Shown here piece after piece: positions 33,990 through 41,597 of a DNA stretch of 43,050 bases. Origin of the DNA: Acidimicrobiaceae bacterium (GTDB lineage Bacteria > Actinomycetota > Acidimicrobiia > Acidimicrobiales > Ilumatobacteraceae); contig JAHEDX010000006.1 in assembly GCA_024641005.1 (NCBI GenBank), positions 29,112 to 72,161 on the forward strand, written 5' to 3'. The notes under the pieces are model-generated. The model was not told the DNA's origin. It made no database searches and saw nothing but the letters and a program-made list of their open reading frames with translations. The position numbers were made by a program, and so were the translations under genes. Each line of letters starts with the position of its first letter. The first letter of the stretch is position 1.

Positions 33990-34799
33990 ATGAAGAAGCG
34001 AATCTCAGCGTTGGCCGTCACCGTGCTGGTCCTCGGGGCGTGCGGCGGAGGTGGCGACGCGTCGACCGAGGCGACCACGCCGACCTCCGTCGACGACACG
34101 ATCGACGAATCAGCGACGACGATGCCGTCGGTGACGACGGCATCGACCGAGCCGGCGGCCACGACGACCACCGAGGGTCAGTCCACCGGCGACCAACCCA
34201 CCTTCCAGGGGGATGCCGGGTCGGACTGGTGTGTCGCCGCGCAAGAGGTCGAGGACGCGAGTGCGGCGATCGACGCTGTCGACTTCACCGATCCCGCTGC
34301 GGTCGAGGAGGCGTTCACCGAGGCGCTTCGCCTGATGGAGATGGCGATCGAGTTCGCCCCACCCGAACTGCAAGGTGACCTGGACGTCACGCTCGAAGGG
34401 TTCAAGCAGCTGCAGGATGCGCTGATCGCGGTCGACTACGACTTCCTCAACGCGGATCTGTCGGTGCTCGAAGACCGCGACGCGATCATGCAAGCCGCCT
34501 CCGACAACATCGAGGTCTATAACGAGCAGGTCTGTGGGATAACCGCCGACGGGAGCGGCAACACCGACGACACGACCCCGGGCAGCAGTGGCAACGACTT
34601 CGATCCTGGGGCCGGAACGATCAGGGAACAGGCAACCGCTGAACTGGTCGCCAGCGGCTTCACCGAGGCCGAGGCATCGTGCATCTTCGACAATCTCGAC
34701 TTCACCGACCCCGCACTCGCCGACGACATGACGGCCATCGTGGGGGTGTTCGACCTGTGTGAGATCGACCTTGCCCGGCTCGCCGAGATCGGCGGCTGA
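33990..34799 (+). CDS. Predicted lipoprotein with Thr-rich linker, unknown function
   Basis: A 269-residue protein with a short signal (MKKRISALAVTVLVLGAC), the lipobox LGAC at Cys 18, and a Ser/Thr/Glu-rich spacer to about residue 70. The first globular part is acidic and helical, with two Cys (SDWCVAAQEVED and NEQVCGI) likely disulfide-linked. A Gly/Ser/Asp linker (~185-205) leads to a ~60-residue C-terminal helical module. There, ELVASGFTEAEASCIFDNL and FDLCEIDLARL supply two more Cys. That module recurs in actinobacterial lipoproteins; no activity is known. Strongly acidic overall. Leaderless start after TAGCGT. The HAD gene follows on the same strand after 9 bp. Confidence 0.75.
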   Translation: MKKRISALAVTVLVLGACGGGGDASTEATTPTSVDDTIDESATTMPSVTTASTEPAATTTTEGQSTGDQPTFQGDAGSDWCVAAQEVEDASAAIDAVDFTDPAAVEEAFTEALRLMEMAIEFAPPELQGDLDVTLEGFKQLQDALIAVDYDFLNADLSVLEDRDAIMQAASDNIEVYNEQVCGITADGSGNTDDTTPGSSGNDFDPGAGTIREQATAELVASGFTEAEASCIFDNLDFTDPALADDMTAIVGVFDLCEIDLARLAEIGG

Positions 34800-34808
34800 G
34801 CGAAACGC

Positions 34809-35492
34809 ATGGGTCGATTCGACGCGGTGCTGTTCGACGCGGGTGGAGTGCTGGTGCTGCCCGATCCCACGGTCCTCCGCCCGCTGCTGACGCCGTACGG
34901 GGGCGCCGACGACACCGAGGTCCACCGCAGGGCGCACTACGCCGGAATGGCGAACAAGTCGCGTCAACGCTCCGAAGAGGTCGACTGGACGTCGTACAAC
35001 ACGGCCTATGTGGGTGCCGTCGGCGTGGCCGACGACACGATCGCTCACGCCGCCTCGGTGCTCGATCACACACGCTCGGCCCATCTCTGGCGTTGGCCGA
35101 TTCCCGAGACCCTGGTGGCGTTGGGATCGCTCGCCCGGGACGGGGTGCCGATGGGTGTCGTTTCCAATGCGAGTGGCCAGATCGAAGAGGTGCTCCTTCG
35201 TGCAGGTGTCTGCCAGGTCGGAGCAGGCCCGGGAGTGGCGATGCGGGTCGTGATCGACAGCCACGTGGTCGGGGTTGCGAAGCCCGATCCGAGGATCTTC
35301 GACTTCGCCCTGCCGCATTTCGCCGAGTTCGACCCGGAGCGCATCGTGTACGTCGGCGATTCGGTCACCATGGACATCGCCAGCGCCGGCGAGGCAGGCC
35401 TCCACCCGGTGTTGATCGATCCCTACGACGATCACCCCGACGCGGACTTCGAGCGCGTCACCTCGGTGCAGGCGCTCCTCGACTGGTTCTAG
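34809..35492 (+). CDS. HAD-superfamily hydrolase (subfamily IA-like)
   Basis: A 227-residue HAD phosphatase-like protein. Motif I is AVLFDAGGVLV, in which the second catalytic Asp of DxD is Gly, as in a known subset of HAD-IA proteins. Motif II is GVVSNASG, motif III GVAKPDPRIF with the Lys, and motif IV VYVGDSVTMDIASAGEAG. The Gly substitution weakens the case for ordinary phosphatase chemistry, although relatives with FDxGG motifs are annotated as phosphatases. The helical cap lies at ~20-95 and includes HRRAHYAGMANKSRQRSEEVDW. ATG 34809 starts 9 bp after the lipoprotein stop. The substrate is unknown. Confidence 0.85.
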   Translation: MGRFDAVLFDAGGVLVLPDPTVLRPLLTPYGGADDTEVHRRAHYAGMANKSRQRSEEVDWTSYNTAYVGAVGVADDTIAHAASVLDHTRSAHLWRWPIPETLVALGSLARDGVPMGVVSNASGQIEEVLLRAGVCQVGAGPGVAMRVVIDSHVVGVAKPDPRIFDFALPHFAEFDPERIVYVGDSVTMDIASAGEAGLHPVLIDPYDDHPDADFERVTSVQALLDWF

Positions 35493-35513
35493 CCGCGTCG
35501 ACCCTCCCGGGGC

Positions 35514-37115
35514 TCAGCCCGCGGTCAGGCGTCGGGCGATCACCTTGAGGCACAGCGTCTCATCGGCGCCCTCGAAGATCGACAGGACGCGGGCATCGAC
35601 GAACAGTCGGCTGACCGGGTATTCCTCGGCGTATCCGAAACCGCCGTGGATCTGCATCGCCTCACGGGTGACCCATTCGGCCGCCTTGCACACGTACGCC
35701 TTCACCATCGAGGCCTCCATCGCCCCCTGCCCCTGGGCCATCAACGTCGCGACCTGATACGAGAACTGACGGCTGGCCTGGATGATCATGGCCATCCGGC
35801 CGAGCTTGGCCTGGGTGAGCTGGTACTCGAAGATGTTCTCGCCGAACACCTTGCGGTTCTGGGCGTATTCGACAGCTGCTTCGTAAGCGGCCTGCATCAC
35901 GCCGAGCGCCCTCGCTGCGGTCTGTAGGCGACCGTTCTCGAATCCTGCCATCTGCAGATAGAAGCCCTTGCCGAGGCCATCGTCGCCGCCGACCAGATTG
36001 TCAGCGGGGACCCACCAGTCCTCGAGCGCGATCTCGTACGAGTGCATGCCGCGATAGCCGATCGTGTCGATGGGGCGGCCCTCCATCTTGCCGATCCGGT
36101 CACCCACCGGTTCCTGACTGAACTGGAAGCCGTGGGCGTCGCCGCGCGGCTTGGGAACCACGAACAGGCTCAGCCCGCGATGGCCCTTGGTGCGATCGGG
36201 GTCGGTGCGGGCGAGCAGTGCGAGGGCGTCGGCCCGGGCGCCGAACGTGCACCAGGTCTTGACACCGTTGATGACATACCCCGCGGCGCCGCCTGGCCCC
36301 TCGGCGGGTGTGGCGGTCACCTTGATGCCGGCGACGTCGCTGCCGAAGTCGGGTTCGGTCACCGCGACGGCAGGCATCACCTCGGCGGTGGCGAGCTTCG
36401 GGAGCCATTCGAGCTTCTGCTCTTCGGTGCCGCCCTTGACCAGCGCCCTGGTGAGGATTTCGGGGCGGGTGATCAACGACCCGCCGATACCGAGGCTGGC
36501 ACGGCTGAGTTCTTCGGTGGCGACGACCATGCCGAGGTACTCGTCGTCGCCTCCTTCGCTGTAGCCGCCGTACTCGGCCGGCACGCTGAGTCCGAACGCG
36601 CCGATCTCGGCGAGACCACTGACGATCTCCTCGGGTACGTCACCGTTGGTTCGATGTACGTGCTCCGCGTGGGGACCGATCACGTTGGCGGCAAACGACC
36701 GAAACGTGTCCTGCACCATCTCCATGTCGCCACCGAGGTGTCGCGGGCCTGGCGAGCCGGCGAGCGAAGCCAGGAACTCGGGGTCGCGATAGGTCCCGAC
36801 GAAGCCGTGAACCCCGGACAGCGACGCGGCGTCGACGCCCCACAGCTCTTCGCGGCCGATCAACTTGGTGATCAGGTCGTGGATCGCGTCGGCCGCGAAG
36901 CCGCAGGTGAGACGGGCCTCGATGTCGCCTTTGGTGCCGTAGGCGAGCATCGACTTCGCGGTGGCGATACCGGCTCCTGCGTGGGCGAGTTCGTAGGCCA
37001 GGACTTGTTGCTGGTCGGGCCCGCCGAGTTCGGTCAAGCGAGCGATCCCCTTGGCGATGGCGGTATCGGCGAGGTCGATCGCGGCCGCGGCGGCCTGCAG
37101 GTCGGGAGTCGTCAT
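35514..37115 (-). CDS. mcd: Acyl-CoA dehydrogenase, probable (2S)-methylsuccinyl-CoA dehydrogenase
   Basis: A 533-residue flavoprotein. Residues ~1-130 are an extra helical N-terminal domain (LAYELAHAGAGIATAKSMLAYG, then EARLTCGFAADAI), absent from ordinary ~380-residue ACADs but typical of methylsuccinyl-CoA dehydrogenase. The ACAD core follows: AIGAFGLSVPAEYGG-like entry, TEELSRASLGIGGSLITRPEI, PAVAVTEPDFGSDVAGIKV, GVKTWCTFGARAD, AQNRKVFGENIFEYQ, QIHGGFGYAEEYPVSRLFVDARVLSIFEGADE with the catalytic-Glu region. Mcd oxidises methylsuccinyl-CoA to mesaconyl-CoA in the ethylmalonyl-CoA pathway. Neither Ccr nor Ecm is nearby. ATG 37115 follows TAAGTT by 6 nt. Other ACAD11-like roles are not excluded. 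Confidence 0.75.
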   Translation of the reverse strand: MTTPDLQAAAAAIDLADTAIAKGIARLTELGGPDQQQVLAYELAHAGAGIATAKSMLAYGTKGDIEARLTCGFAADAIHDLITKLIGREELWGVDAASLSGVHGFVGTYRDPEFLASLAGSPGPRHLGGDMEMVQDTFRSFAANVIGPHAEHVHRTNGDVPEEIVSGLAEIGAFGLSVPAEYGGYSEGGDDEYLGMVVATEELSRASLGIGGSLITRPEILTRALVKGGTEEQKLEWLPKLATAEVMPAVAVTEPDFGSDVAGIKVTATPAEGPGGAAGYVINGVKTWCTFGARADALALLARTDPDRTKGHRGLSLFVVPKPRGDAHGFQFSQEPVGDRIGKMEGRPIDTIGYRGMHSYEIALEDWWVPADNLVGGDDGLGKGFYLQMAGFENGRLQTAARALGVMQAAYEAAVEYAQNRKVFGENIFEYQLTQAKLGRMAMIIQASRQFSYQVATLMAQGQGAMEASMVKAYVCKAAEWVTREAMQIHGGFGYAEEYPVSRLFVDARVLSIFEGADETLCLKVIARRLTAG

Positions 37116-37121
37116 CTCCTC

Positions 37122-37127
37122 AACTTA
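37122..37127 (-). promoter_or_regulatory. Candidate -10 (TAAGTT) of the mcd-like gene
   Basis: TAAGTT on the minus strand, 6 nt before the ATG at 37115. The spacer GAGGAG would also serve as a ribosome site only if translation were unusually close. Confidence 0.45.
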
Positions 37128-37180
37128 CTTCGGGGTAACCGTCATCCACCTGGTCGCGTCGGCGTGCCATTGTGTGACAC

Positions 37181-37774
37181 ATGCCGGTCGACCGCAAACG
37201 AATCTGTGTGTTCTGCGGTGCGAACCCTGGCAATGATCCGGCCTTCGCCTCGGCCGCCGCCGAGCTGGGCCGTGCGATCGCCGTGGCCGGGCACGGTGTC
37301 GTGTACGGAGGCGGTCGAGTGGGCCTGATGGGCGTGCTGGCCGACGCAGCCCTGGCTGCCGGTGGGGAGGTGTTGGGGTTCATGCCGCGGGCACTCGTCG
37401 AGCGCGAGGTCGGCCACCACGGGCTGACCGAGCTGCTCGTCACCGACAGCATGCACTCCCGCAAGGCGGCGATGGCCGATCACGCCGACGGCTTCATCGC
37501 GATGCCGGGCGGATACGGAACGCTCGACGAGGTGATGGAGATCCTCACCTGGAACCAGATCGGGAGCATCGCGAAGCCGGTGGCGTTTCTCGACGGCAAC
37601 GGCTATTTCGAGAGCCTGTTCCGTTTCTTCGACGAAGCTGTCGTCGCGGGGCTGATCAAACCAGAGCATCGAGCGATGGCCCAGCACGCGTCGAGCGTCG
37701 ATCAGGCGATCCGGATCGCTGCCGGCCCCGCCCCGTCGAGCCCGAGCAAGTGGACCGATCCGTCGATCCGCTGA
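37181..37774 (+). CDS. LOG family nucleoside 5'-monophosphate phosphoribohydrolase (TIGR00730 type)
   Basis: A 197-residue lysine-decarboxylase-like Rossmann protein. The nucleotide-binding start is RICVFCGANPGNDPAF, followed by VVYGGGRVGLMG. The active-site pair is SMHSRKAAM (Arg/Lys) and the signature MPGGYGTLDEVMEILTW (PGGxGTxxE). LOG enzymes release cytokinin-type bases or hydrolyse purine 5'-monophosphates; in bacteria the physiological substrate is often AMP or unknown. The length agrees with bacterial LOG proteins, and the C-terminus is a short Ser/Pro tail. It is divergent from mcd with 65 bp between starts. A weak CATTGT lies 7 nt before ATG 37181. Confidence 0.9.
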   Translation: MPVDRKRICVFCGANPGNDPAFASAAAELGRAIAVAGHGVVYGGGRVGLMGVLADAALAAGGEVLGFMPRALVEREVGHHGLTELLVTDSMHSRKAAMADHADGFIAMPGGYGTLDEVMEILTWNQIGSIAKPVAFLDGNGYFESLFRFFDEAVVAGLIKPEHRAMAQHASSVDQAIRIAAGPAPSSPSKWTDPSIR

Positions 37775-37818
37775 GTATGTTCGCTCCGGTTCGTCGTCTG
37801 GTCGCGTGGGCGGCCATA

Positions 37819-37824
37819 TAGCGT
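37819..37824 (+). promoter_or_regulatory. Candidate -10 (TAGCGT) of the serine hydrolase gene
   Basis: TAGCGT, 6 nt before the GTG start at 37831. Confidence 0.55.
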
Positions 37825-37830
37825 CGGGGC

Positions 37831-38826
37831 GTGACCCCACAGAGTCGAGTCGACGCGATCTTCGAACGCCCCGCCGAGCAGGGCATCTCGCTGGCGATGG
37901 CGGTGATGCACCGAGGGGTGGTGGTCGCAGAGCGGTATGGCGCCCAGCCCGAAACCCTGTTCGGTCCCGCCGTCGATCTGTCGGCCGACTCGACGCTGAT
38001 CTCGTGGAGCACCGCGAAATCGATCACCCATGCGTTGGTCGGACTGCTCGTGATGGACGGCATGCTCGATCCGGAGCGCGACTTCGATGCACCGGCGGAC
38101 GTACCGCAATGGCGCGGCACCGACAAGCAGCACATCACGCTGCTCGACCTGTTGGAGATGCGCCCCGGTCTCGAATTCGTCGAGGACTATGTCGACGACG
38201 AGACATCGCATTGCATCGCGATGCTGTTCGGTGAGGGGGCACACGATCACGCCGCGTACGCCGCGGCGCTGCCGCTCGTTCACGAGCCCGGCACGTTCTG
38301 GAACTACTCGTCCGGCACGACCAACATCATCACCGAGATCCTTGGCCGGGTGATCGGTGGAGGACGATCCGGCATGGAGACATATCTGCGTGAGCGCCTG
38401 TTCGAGCCCTGCGGTATGCATTCGGCGGTCCCGAAGTTCGACGAGGTGGGCACCTTCGTAGGTTCGTCCTTCGTGTACGCGACCGCTCGCGATTTTGCCA
38501 GGTTCGGCGAGTTGTACCGCCGTGACGGGGTGACCGAATCAGGCGAACGGATCCTCCCCTCTGGTTGGGCCGACCACGGCCGTACCTTCGTTGCCCACGA
38601 CCCCACCGACGACCTCGACACCGGGCTCGACTACGGACGTCACTGGTGGATGTGGCCAGAGTTCCGCGGCTCGATCGCAGCGCACGGGTACGAGGGGCAG
38701 TACATCCTGGTGATGCCCGACCGCGAGCTGACGGTGGTCCACCTCGGCAAGACCTCAGCGGCCGTCCGCCGGCCGTTGCTGGGCCTGCTACGCGAGCTCA
38801 TCCACGAGGTCCCGGTCAGCGCCTAG
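37831..38826 (+). CDS. Serine hydrolase, beta-lactamase/class C-like fold
   Basis: A 331-residue member of the penicillin-binding-protein-like serine hydrolases (EstB/AmpC fold). The S-x-x-K nucleophile motif is in SWSTAKSITHALVG, and the Y-x-S/N motif is in WNYSSGTTNIITEILGR. The third motif region is near AAHGYEGQYILVMPD, a H-x-G in place of KTG. No signal peptide is apparent, so it is likely cytosolic. Activity could be esterase, amidase or D-peptidase; it should not be read as antibiotic resistance. GTG 37831 is chosen by TAGCGT spacing. The flippase-like gene follows after 43 bp. Confidence 0.88.
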   Translation: MTPQSRVDAIFERPAEQGISLAMAVMHRGVVVAERYGAQPETLFGPAVDLSADSTLISWSTAKSITHALVGLLVMDGMLDPERDFDAPADVPQWRGTDKQHITLLDLLEMRPGLEFVEDYVDDETSHCIAMLFGEGAHDHAAYAAALPLVHEPGTFWNYSSGTTNIITEILGRVIGGGRSGMETYLRERLFEPCGMHSAVPKFDEVGTFVGSSFVYATARDFARFGELYRRDGVTESGERILPSGWADHGRTFVAHDPTDDLDTGLDYGRHWWMWPEFRGSIAAHGYEGQYILVMPDRELTVVHLGKTSAAVRRPLLGLLRELIHEVPVSA

Positions 38827-38869
38827 GCTGTCACCTGGCTCTCGCTCCGAACGGCGTGGGTATTCGACG

Positions 38870-40189
38870 ATGACCGAACCATCCGCCCCCACCGGCACAG
38901 CCGATGCCGACGAGATCGTCCTTCGCACGGGCGAGTTACCGGTCACCCCGCGCGACGACGATTCCGGGTCCCAACCACGCCGTCACTTCCGACTCTCGCT
39001 GAAGCTGCTGGCGTTCGCGGCGGTGCTGTACTACTTCGTCGTTCCCCTGATCCCCGACTTCCGCAACGCGTGGACCGAGTTGCAGCGGGTCGAGCCGATG
39101 TTGCTGATCCTCGGCCTGGGTCTCGAGCTCGTGGCGTTGTGGTGCTATGCGCCGCTGATGAAGGCAGCGCTCGGCGACGCCGGCCTGCCGCTGTCGTTGG
39201 GACGCCTGTTCCGGATCCAGATGAGCACGCGGGCGCTGTCGAGCATCGTGCCCGGCGGCAGCGCTGCCAGTTCGGCGCTCGGCTATCGGCTCATGACGCT
39301 GTCGGGCGTGTCGGGTCCCGACGCCGGGTTCGCGCTCGCGACCGTCGGGTTGGGTTCCGCGGTTGTCCTGAACCTGATCCTGTGGTGCGCCCTGATCGTG
39401 TCGATCCCCGTGCGCGGCGTGAACGCGATCTATGGCTCCGCGGCCCTCGCCGGTGTGATCGTGATGGGCCTTGCGGCCGCGTTGGTGTTCGGCCTGATGG
39501 AAGGTCAGGGTCGTTCGGAACGGGTCATCCGTTGGATCGCCAGGAAGCTCCGCATGAATGACGACAAGGCGGCGGTCGTGCTGCACCGCGTCGCCGAACG
39601 ACTCGAGCAGTTGATCAGTGACAAGCAGTTGCTCGGCCGCGTCGCGTTCTGGGCCGCTCTCAACTGGTTGTTCGACGCCGCCGCACTCTGGATCTTCCTG
39701 CGGGCGTTCGGCATCTCGATGGACGTCGACGCCCTGATCATCGCGTTCGGCATCGCCAACGTGCTGGCCGCGATCCCGATCACGCCCGGTGGTCTCGGCT
39801 ACGTCGACACCAGCTACATCGGCATGCTCGCCGGGTTCGGCGCGGGGGCGCGGCGGGCGGCGTTGGGCGTCGCTTCGTATCGATTCGCCCAGTTCTTCTT
39901 CCCCATCGTGTTGGGTGGCGTGATGTACCTGTCGCTTCGGGTCGGCCCGTGGTCGATCGAACGACACGAGCGGCTCATCAGGCTGCGAGATCTGGCGGAG
40001 GAGGAGACCCTGCGTGGCGAGTCGAAGATCGACTTCCAGCTGCGGTTCCCGACGCGTGACGACACTGGTGAGCTGATCAGGCGACCACCGCGAGACGAGA
40101 CCGGCCAGATCCCGCGTCCACCCTTGAACACGATCCAACGCCAGCAAGAGCGGTTCCAGCAGTGGCGTCGCAATCGTCGCGACTCTTGA
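38870..40189 (+). CDS. Lysylphosphatidylglycerol-synthase-type (YbhN/UPF0104) membrane protein
   Basis: A 439-residue polytopic protein. An N-terminal ~40-residue acidic cytosolic leader is followed by ~8 hydrophobic segments. They carry the flippase-like family pattern: RLFRIQMSTRALSSIVPGGSAASSALGYRLM in the first half and FGIANVLAAIPITPGGLGYVDTSY in the second. The C-terminal ~65 residues are a charged, repetitive cytosolic tail (DDTGELIRRPPRDETGQ). No aminoacyl-transferase domain is attached, so lipid transport or flipping is more likely than lysyl transfer. The gene overlaps the start of mutY, which suggests coupled expression. Confidence 0.87.
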   Translation: MTEPSAPTGTADADEIVLRTGELPVTPRDDDSGSQPRRHFRLSLKLLAFAAVLYYFVVPLIPDFRNAWTELQRVEPMLLILGLGLELVALWCYAPLMKAALGDAGLPLSLGRLFRIQMSTRALSSIVPGGSAASSALGYRLMTLSGVSGPDAGFALATVGLGSAVVLNLILWCALIVSIPVRGVNAIYGSAALAGVIVMGLAAALVFGLMEGQGRSERVIRWIARKLRMNDDKAAVVLHRVAERLEQLISDKQLLGRVAFWAALNWLFDAAALWIFLRAFGISMDVDALIIAFGIANVLAAIPITPGGLGYVDTSYIGMLAGFGAGARRAALGVASYRFAQFFFPIVLGGVMYLSLRVGPWSIERHERLIRLRDLAEEETLRGESKIDFQLRFPTRDDTGELIRRPPRDETGQIPRPPLNTIQRQQERFQQWRRNRRDS

Positions 40190-41031
40190 GCGACTTCACC
40201 GCTGAGGTGCTGGCCTGGGGCGTTCCCAGATTGCGTGATCTTCCGTGGAGGCGAACACGGGACCCGTGGGCAGTGCTCGTCAGCGAGGTGATGCTGCAGC
40301 AAACACAGGTCGCCAGGGTCATCCCGAAGTGGGAAGCGTTCCTCCACGAGTTCCCAGATGCCGAGGCGTGTGCGTCGGCACCGTTGGGTGACGTCCTGCG
40401 CGCCTGGCAGGGCCTCGGCTATCCCCGACGGGCCCGGAATCTGCAAGCGACAGCGGTGAGGGTGACCGAACTCGGAGGGTTTCCTCGCGATCTCGACGGA
40501 TTGCTCGCCCTGCCCGGTGTGGGTCCGTACACGGCCCGTGCCGTGATGGCGTTCGCCTTCGAGCTCGACGCGGCGGTGGCCGATACGAACATCGCGCGTG
40601 TGTATGCGCGGTTGGCGGGCGAGCGTCTGACGCCGAAACGCCTACAGGCGATGGCTGACGACGCGTGCCCGACAGGTGACGCATGGACGTGGAACCAGTG
40701 CCTGATGGACCTCGGCGCCGTCCTGTGCCGGCCCTCAGACCCTGGATGTGACGTTTGTCCGGTCGTCGCGAAATGCGCGTGGCACGACACCGGGCTGGAG
40801 GACCCGGCGGTGGGCTCGAGCGGGGTCAGCGGCAAGCAGGCGCGGTTCGACGGAAGCGACCGTCAGGCCCGGGGCCGGCTGATGAAGGCGCTCTCACTCG
40901 CTCCGGTGGCTATCTCGGATGTCGCTTCGGTGATGCAGCGGGGCGAGGCGACCGCCGGTCGCCTGTTGGGCGACCTCGTCGGCGAAGGTCTGTGCCAGCG
41001 CGTCGGGACGATGGTCCGTCTGCCCGACTGA
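40162..41031 (+). CDS. mutY: A/G-specific adenine glycosylase MutY
   Basis: Removes adenine mispaired with 8-oxoguanine. The 289-residue protein has the helix-hairpin-helix LPGVGPYTARAV, the catalytic Glu in VLVSEVMLQQTQVARVIP, and the Asp in AAVADTNIARVYAR. The [4Fe-4S] loop is CRPSDPGCDVCPVVAKC. The C-terminus is short and lacks a recognisable NUDIX-like 8-oxoG-sensing domain, as in other actinobacterial MutY of ~300 residues. The GTG at 40162 overlaps the upstream gene by 28 bp. A TTG at 40186 overlaps the upstream TGA (TTGA) and is a plausible coupled start with homology beginning just after it. Confidence 0.93.
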   Translation: MASQSSRLLSDFTAEVLAWGVPRLRDLPWRRTRDPWAVLVSEVMLQQTQVARVIPKWEAFLHEFPDAEACASAPLGDVLRAWQGLGYPRRARNLQATAVRVTELGGFPRDLDGLLALPGVGPYTARAVMAFAFELDAAVADTNIARVYARLAGERLTPKRLQAMADDACPTGDAWTWNQCLMDLGAVLCRPSDPGCDVCPVVAKCAWHDTGLEDPAVGSSGVSGKQARFDGSDRQARGRLMKALSLAPVAISDVASVMQRGEATAGRLLGDLVGEGLCQRVGTMVRLPD

Positions 41032-41050
41032 GCGAGATCGGTGCAGGTCG

Positions 41051-41575
41051 TCAGCCCGCGGTGATCTGACTCACGATCTCGTCGAACGCGGCATCCGCGT
41101 AGGCCACCATCTCGTCATCGGTGCGGTCCTGGATGGGGTGCGGCGTGAACACCCTGGCCATCGCGGAATAGCCCAGTGATTTCGACTGGGACTCGGCGGC
41201 GGTGACGAACTGGCTGGACGCCACGAACACTCCGGGGATGCCACGGATCTCGAGATCGCTGATGTCGTGCACACTGCACGACGTGCAACTGCCTCAATCG
41301 GCGAGTGCCTCGATCACCACCTGGCATTCCATGGCGATCTCGTGGCGCAGGTCGACCGGCGCCGGCTTGGCGAAGGTCGGCTTCTTGTACCGCTTGACGT
41401 TGGCCCCGATGCCGGTGAGGCGCTGCTCGATGCGGTCGAGGAAGACATTGCCGCGCGGTTTGGAGATGTCGAGCAGGCCGACGGTGACGCCCTCGAGTGA
41501 CACGGGTCGTGCCAGTCGTGCTCGTTCGGCGAGCGAGCGTTCGCCGGTCGGATCGAGAATCGTGCGTGTGCTCAT
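41051..41575 (-). CDS. UGSC-type selenoprotein with in-frame TGA (Sec94)
   Basis: One 174-residue gene that ordinary translation splits in two. From ATG 41575 (GGGGG ~8 nt upstream) 93 residues run to EALAD, then TGA at 41294-41296. The same frame continues GSCTSCSVHDISDL to a TAG-free end at 41051. Sec94-Gly-Ser-Cys is the signature of the UGSC (seleno)protein family, in which Cys versions also occur. A perfect stem GTCGTGC-AGTGT-GCACGAC starts 11 nt after the TGA, with its loop 18 nt away and a G at loop position 2, as bacterial SECIS elements require. The N-half has GVTVGLLDISKPRGNVFLDRIE; homology is continuous across the codon. The redox role is unproven. Confidence 0.85.
41264..41282 (-). 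promoter_or_regulatory. Bacterial SECIS stem-loop
   Basis: In the mRNA, GUCGUGC-AGUGU-GCACGAC forms a perfect 7-bp stem with a 5-nt loop, 11 nt after the UGA. Position and loop G fit the SelB recognition pattern of bacterial selenoprotein genes. Confidence 0.7.
41294..41296 (-). other. In-frame TGA read as selenocysteine (codon 94)
   Basis: TGA between EALAD and GSCTSC in the UGSC-type gene at 41051-41575, with an unbroken frame on both sides. Confidence 0.8.
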
Positions 41576-41597
41576 GTGAGTACCCCCAGGTCGGTGA

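Noticed and set aside
37831..38826. The serine hydrolase as an antibiotic-resistance beta-lactamase.
   Set aside because: It has no signal peptide and lacks a KTG motif; the fold alone does not indicate resistance.
41051..41575. The TGA at 41294-41296 as a sequencing error, frameshift or real stop between two genes.
   Set aside because: The frame is unchanged across it, the flanking residues form the UGSC motif, and a SECIS-like hairpin sits at the right distance. A single-base TGC/TGT-to-TGA error would remain possible only if no Sec machinery exists.
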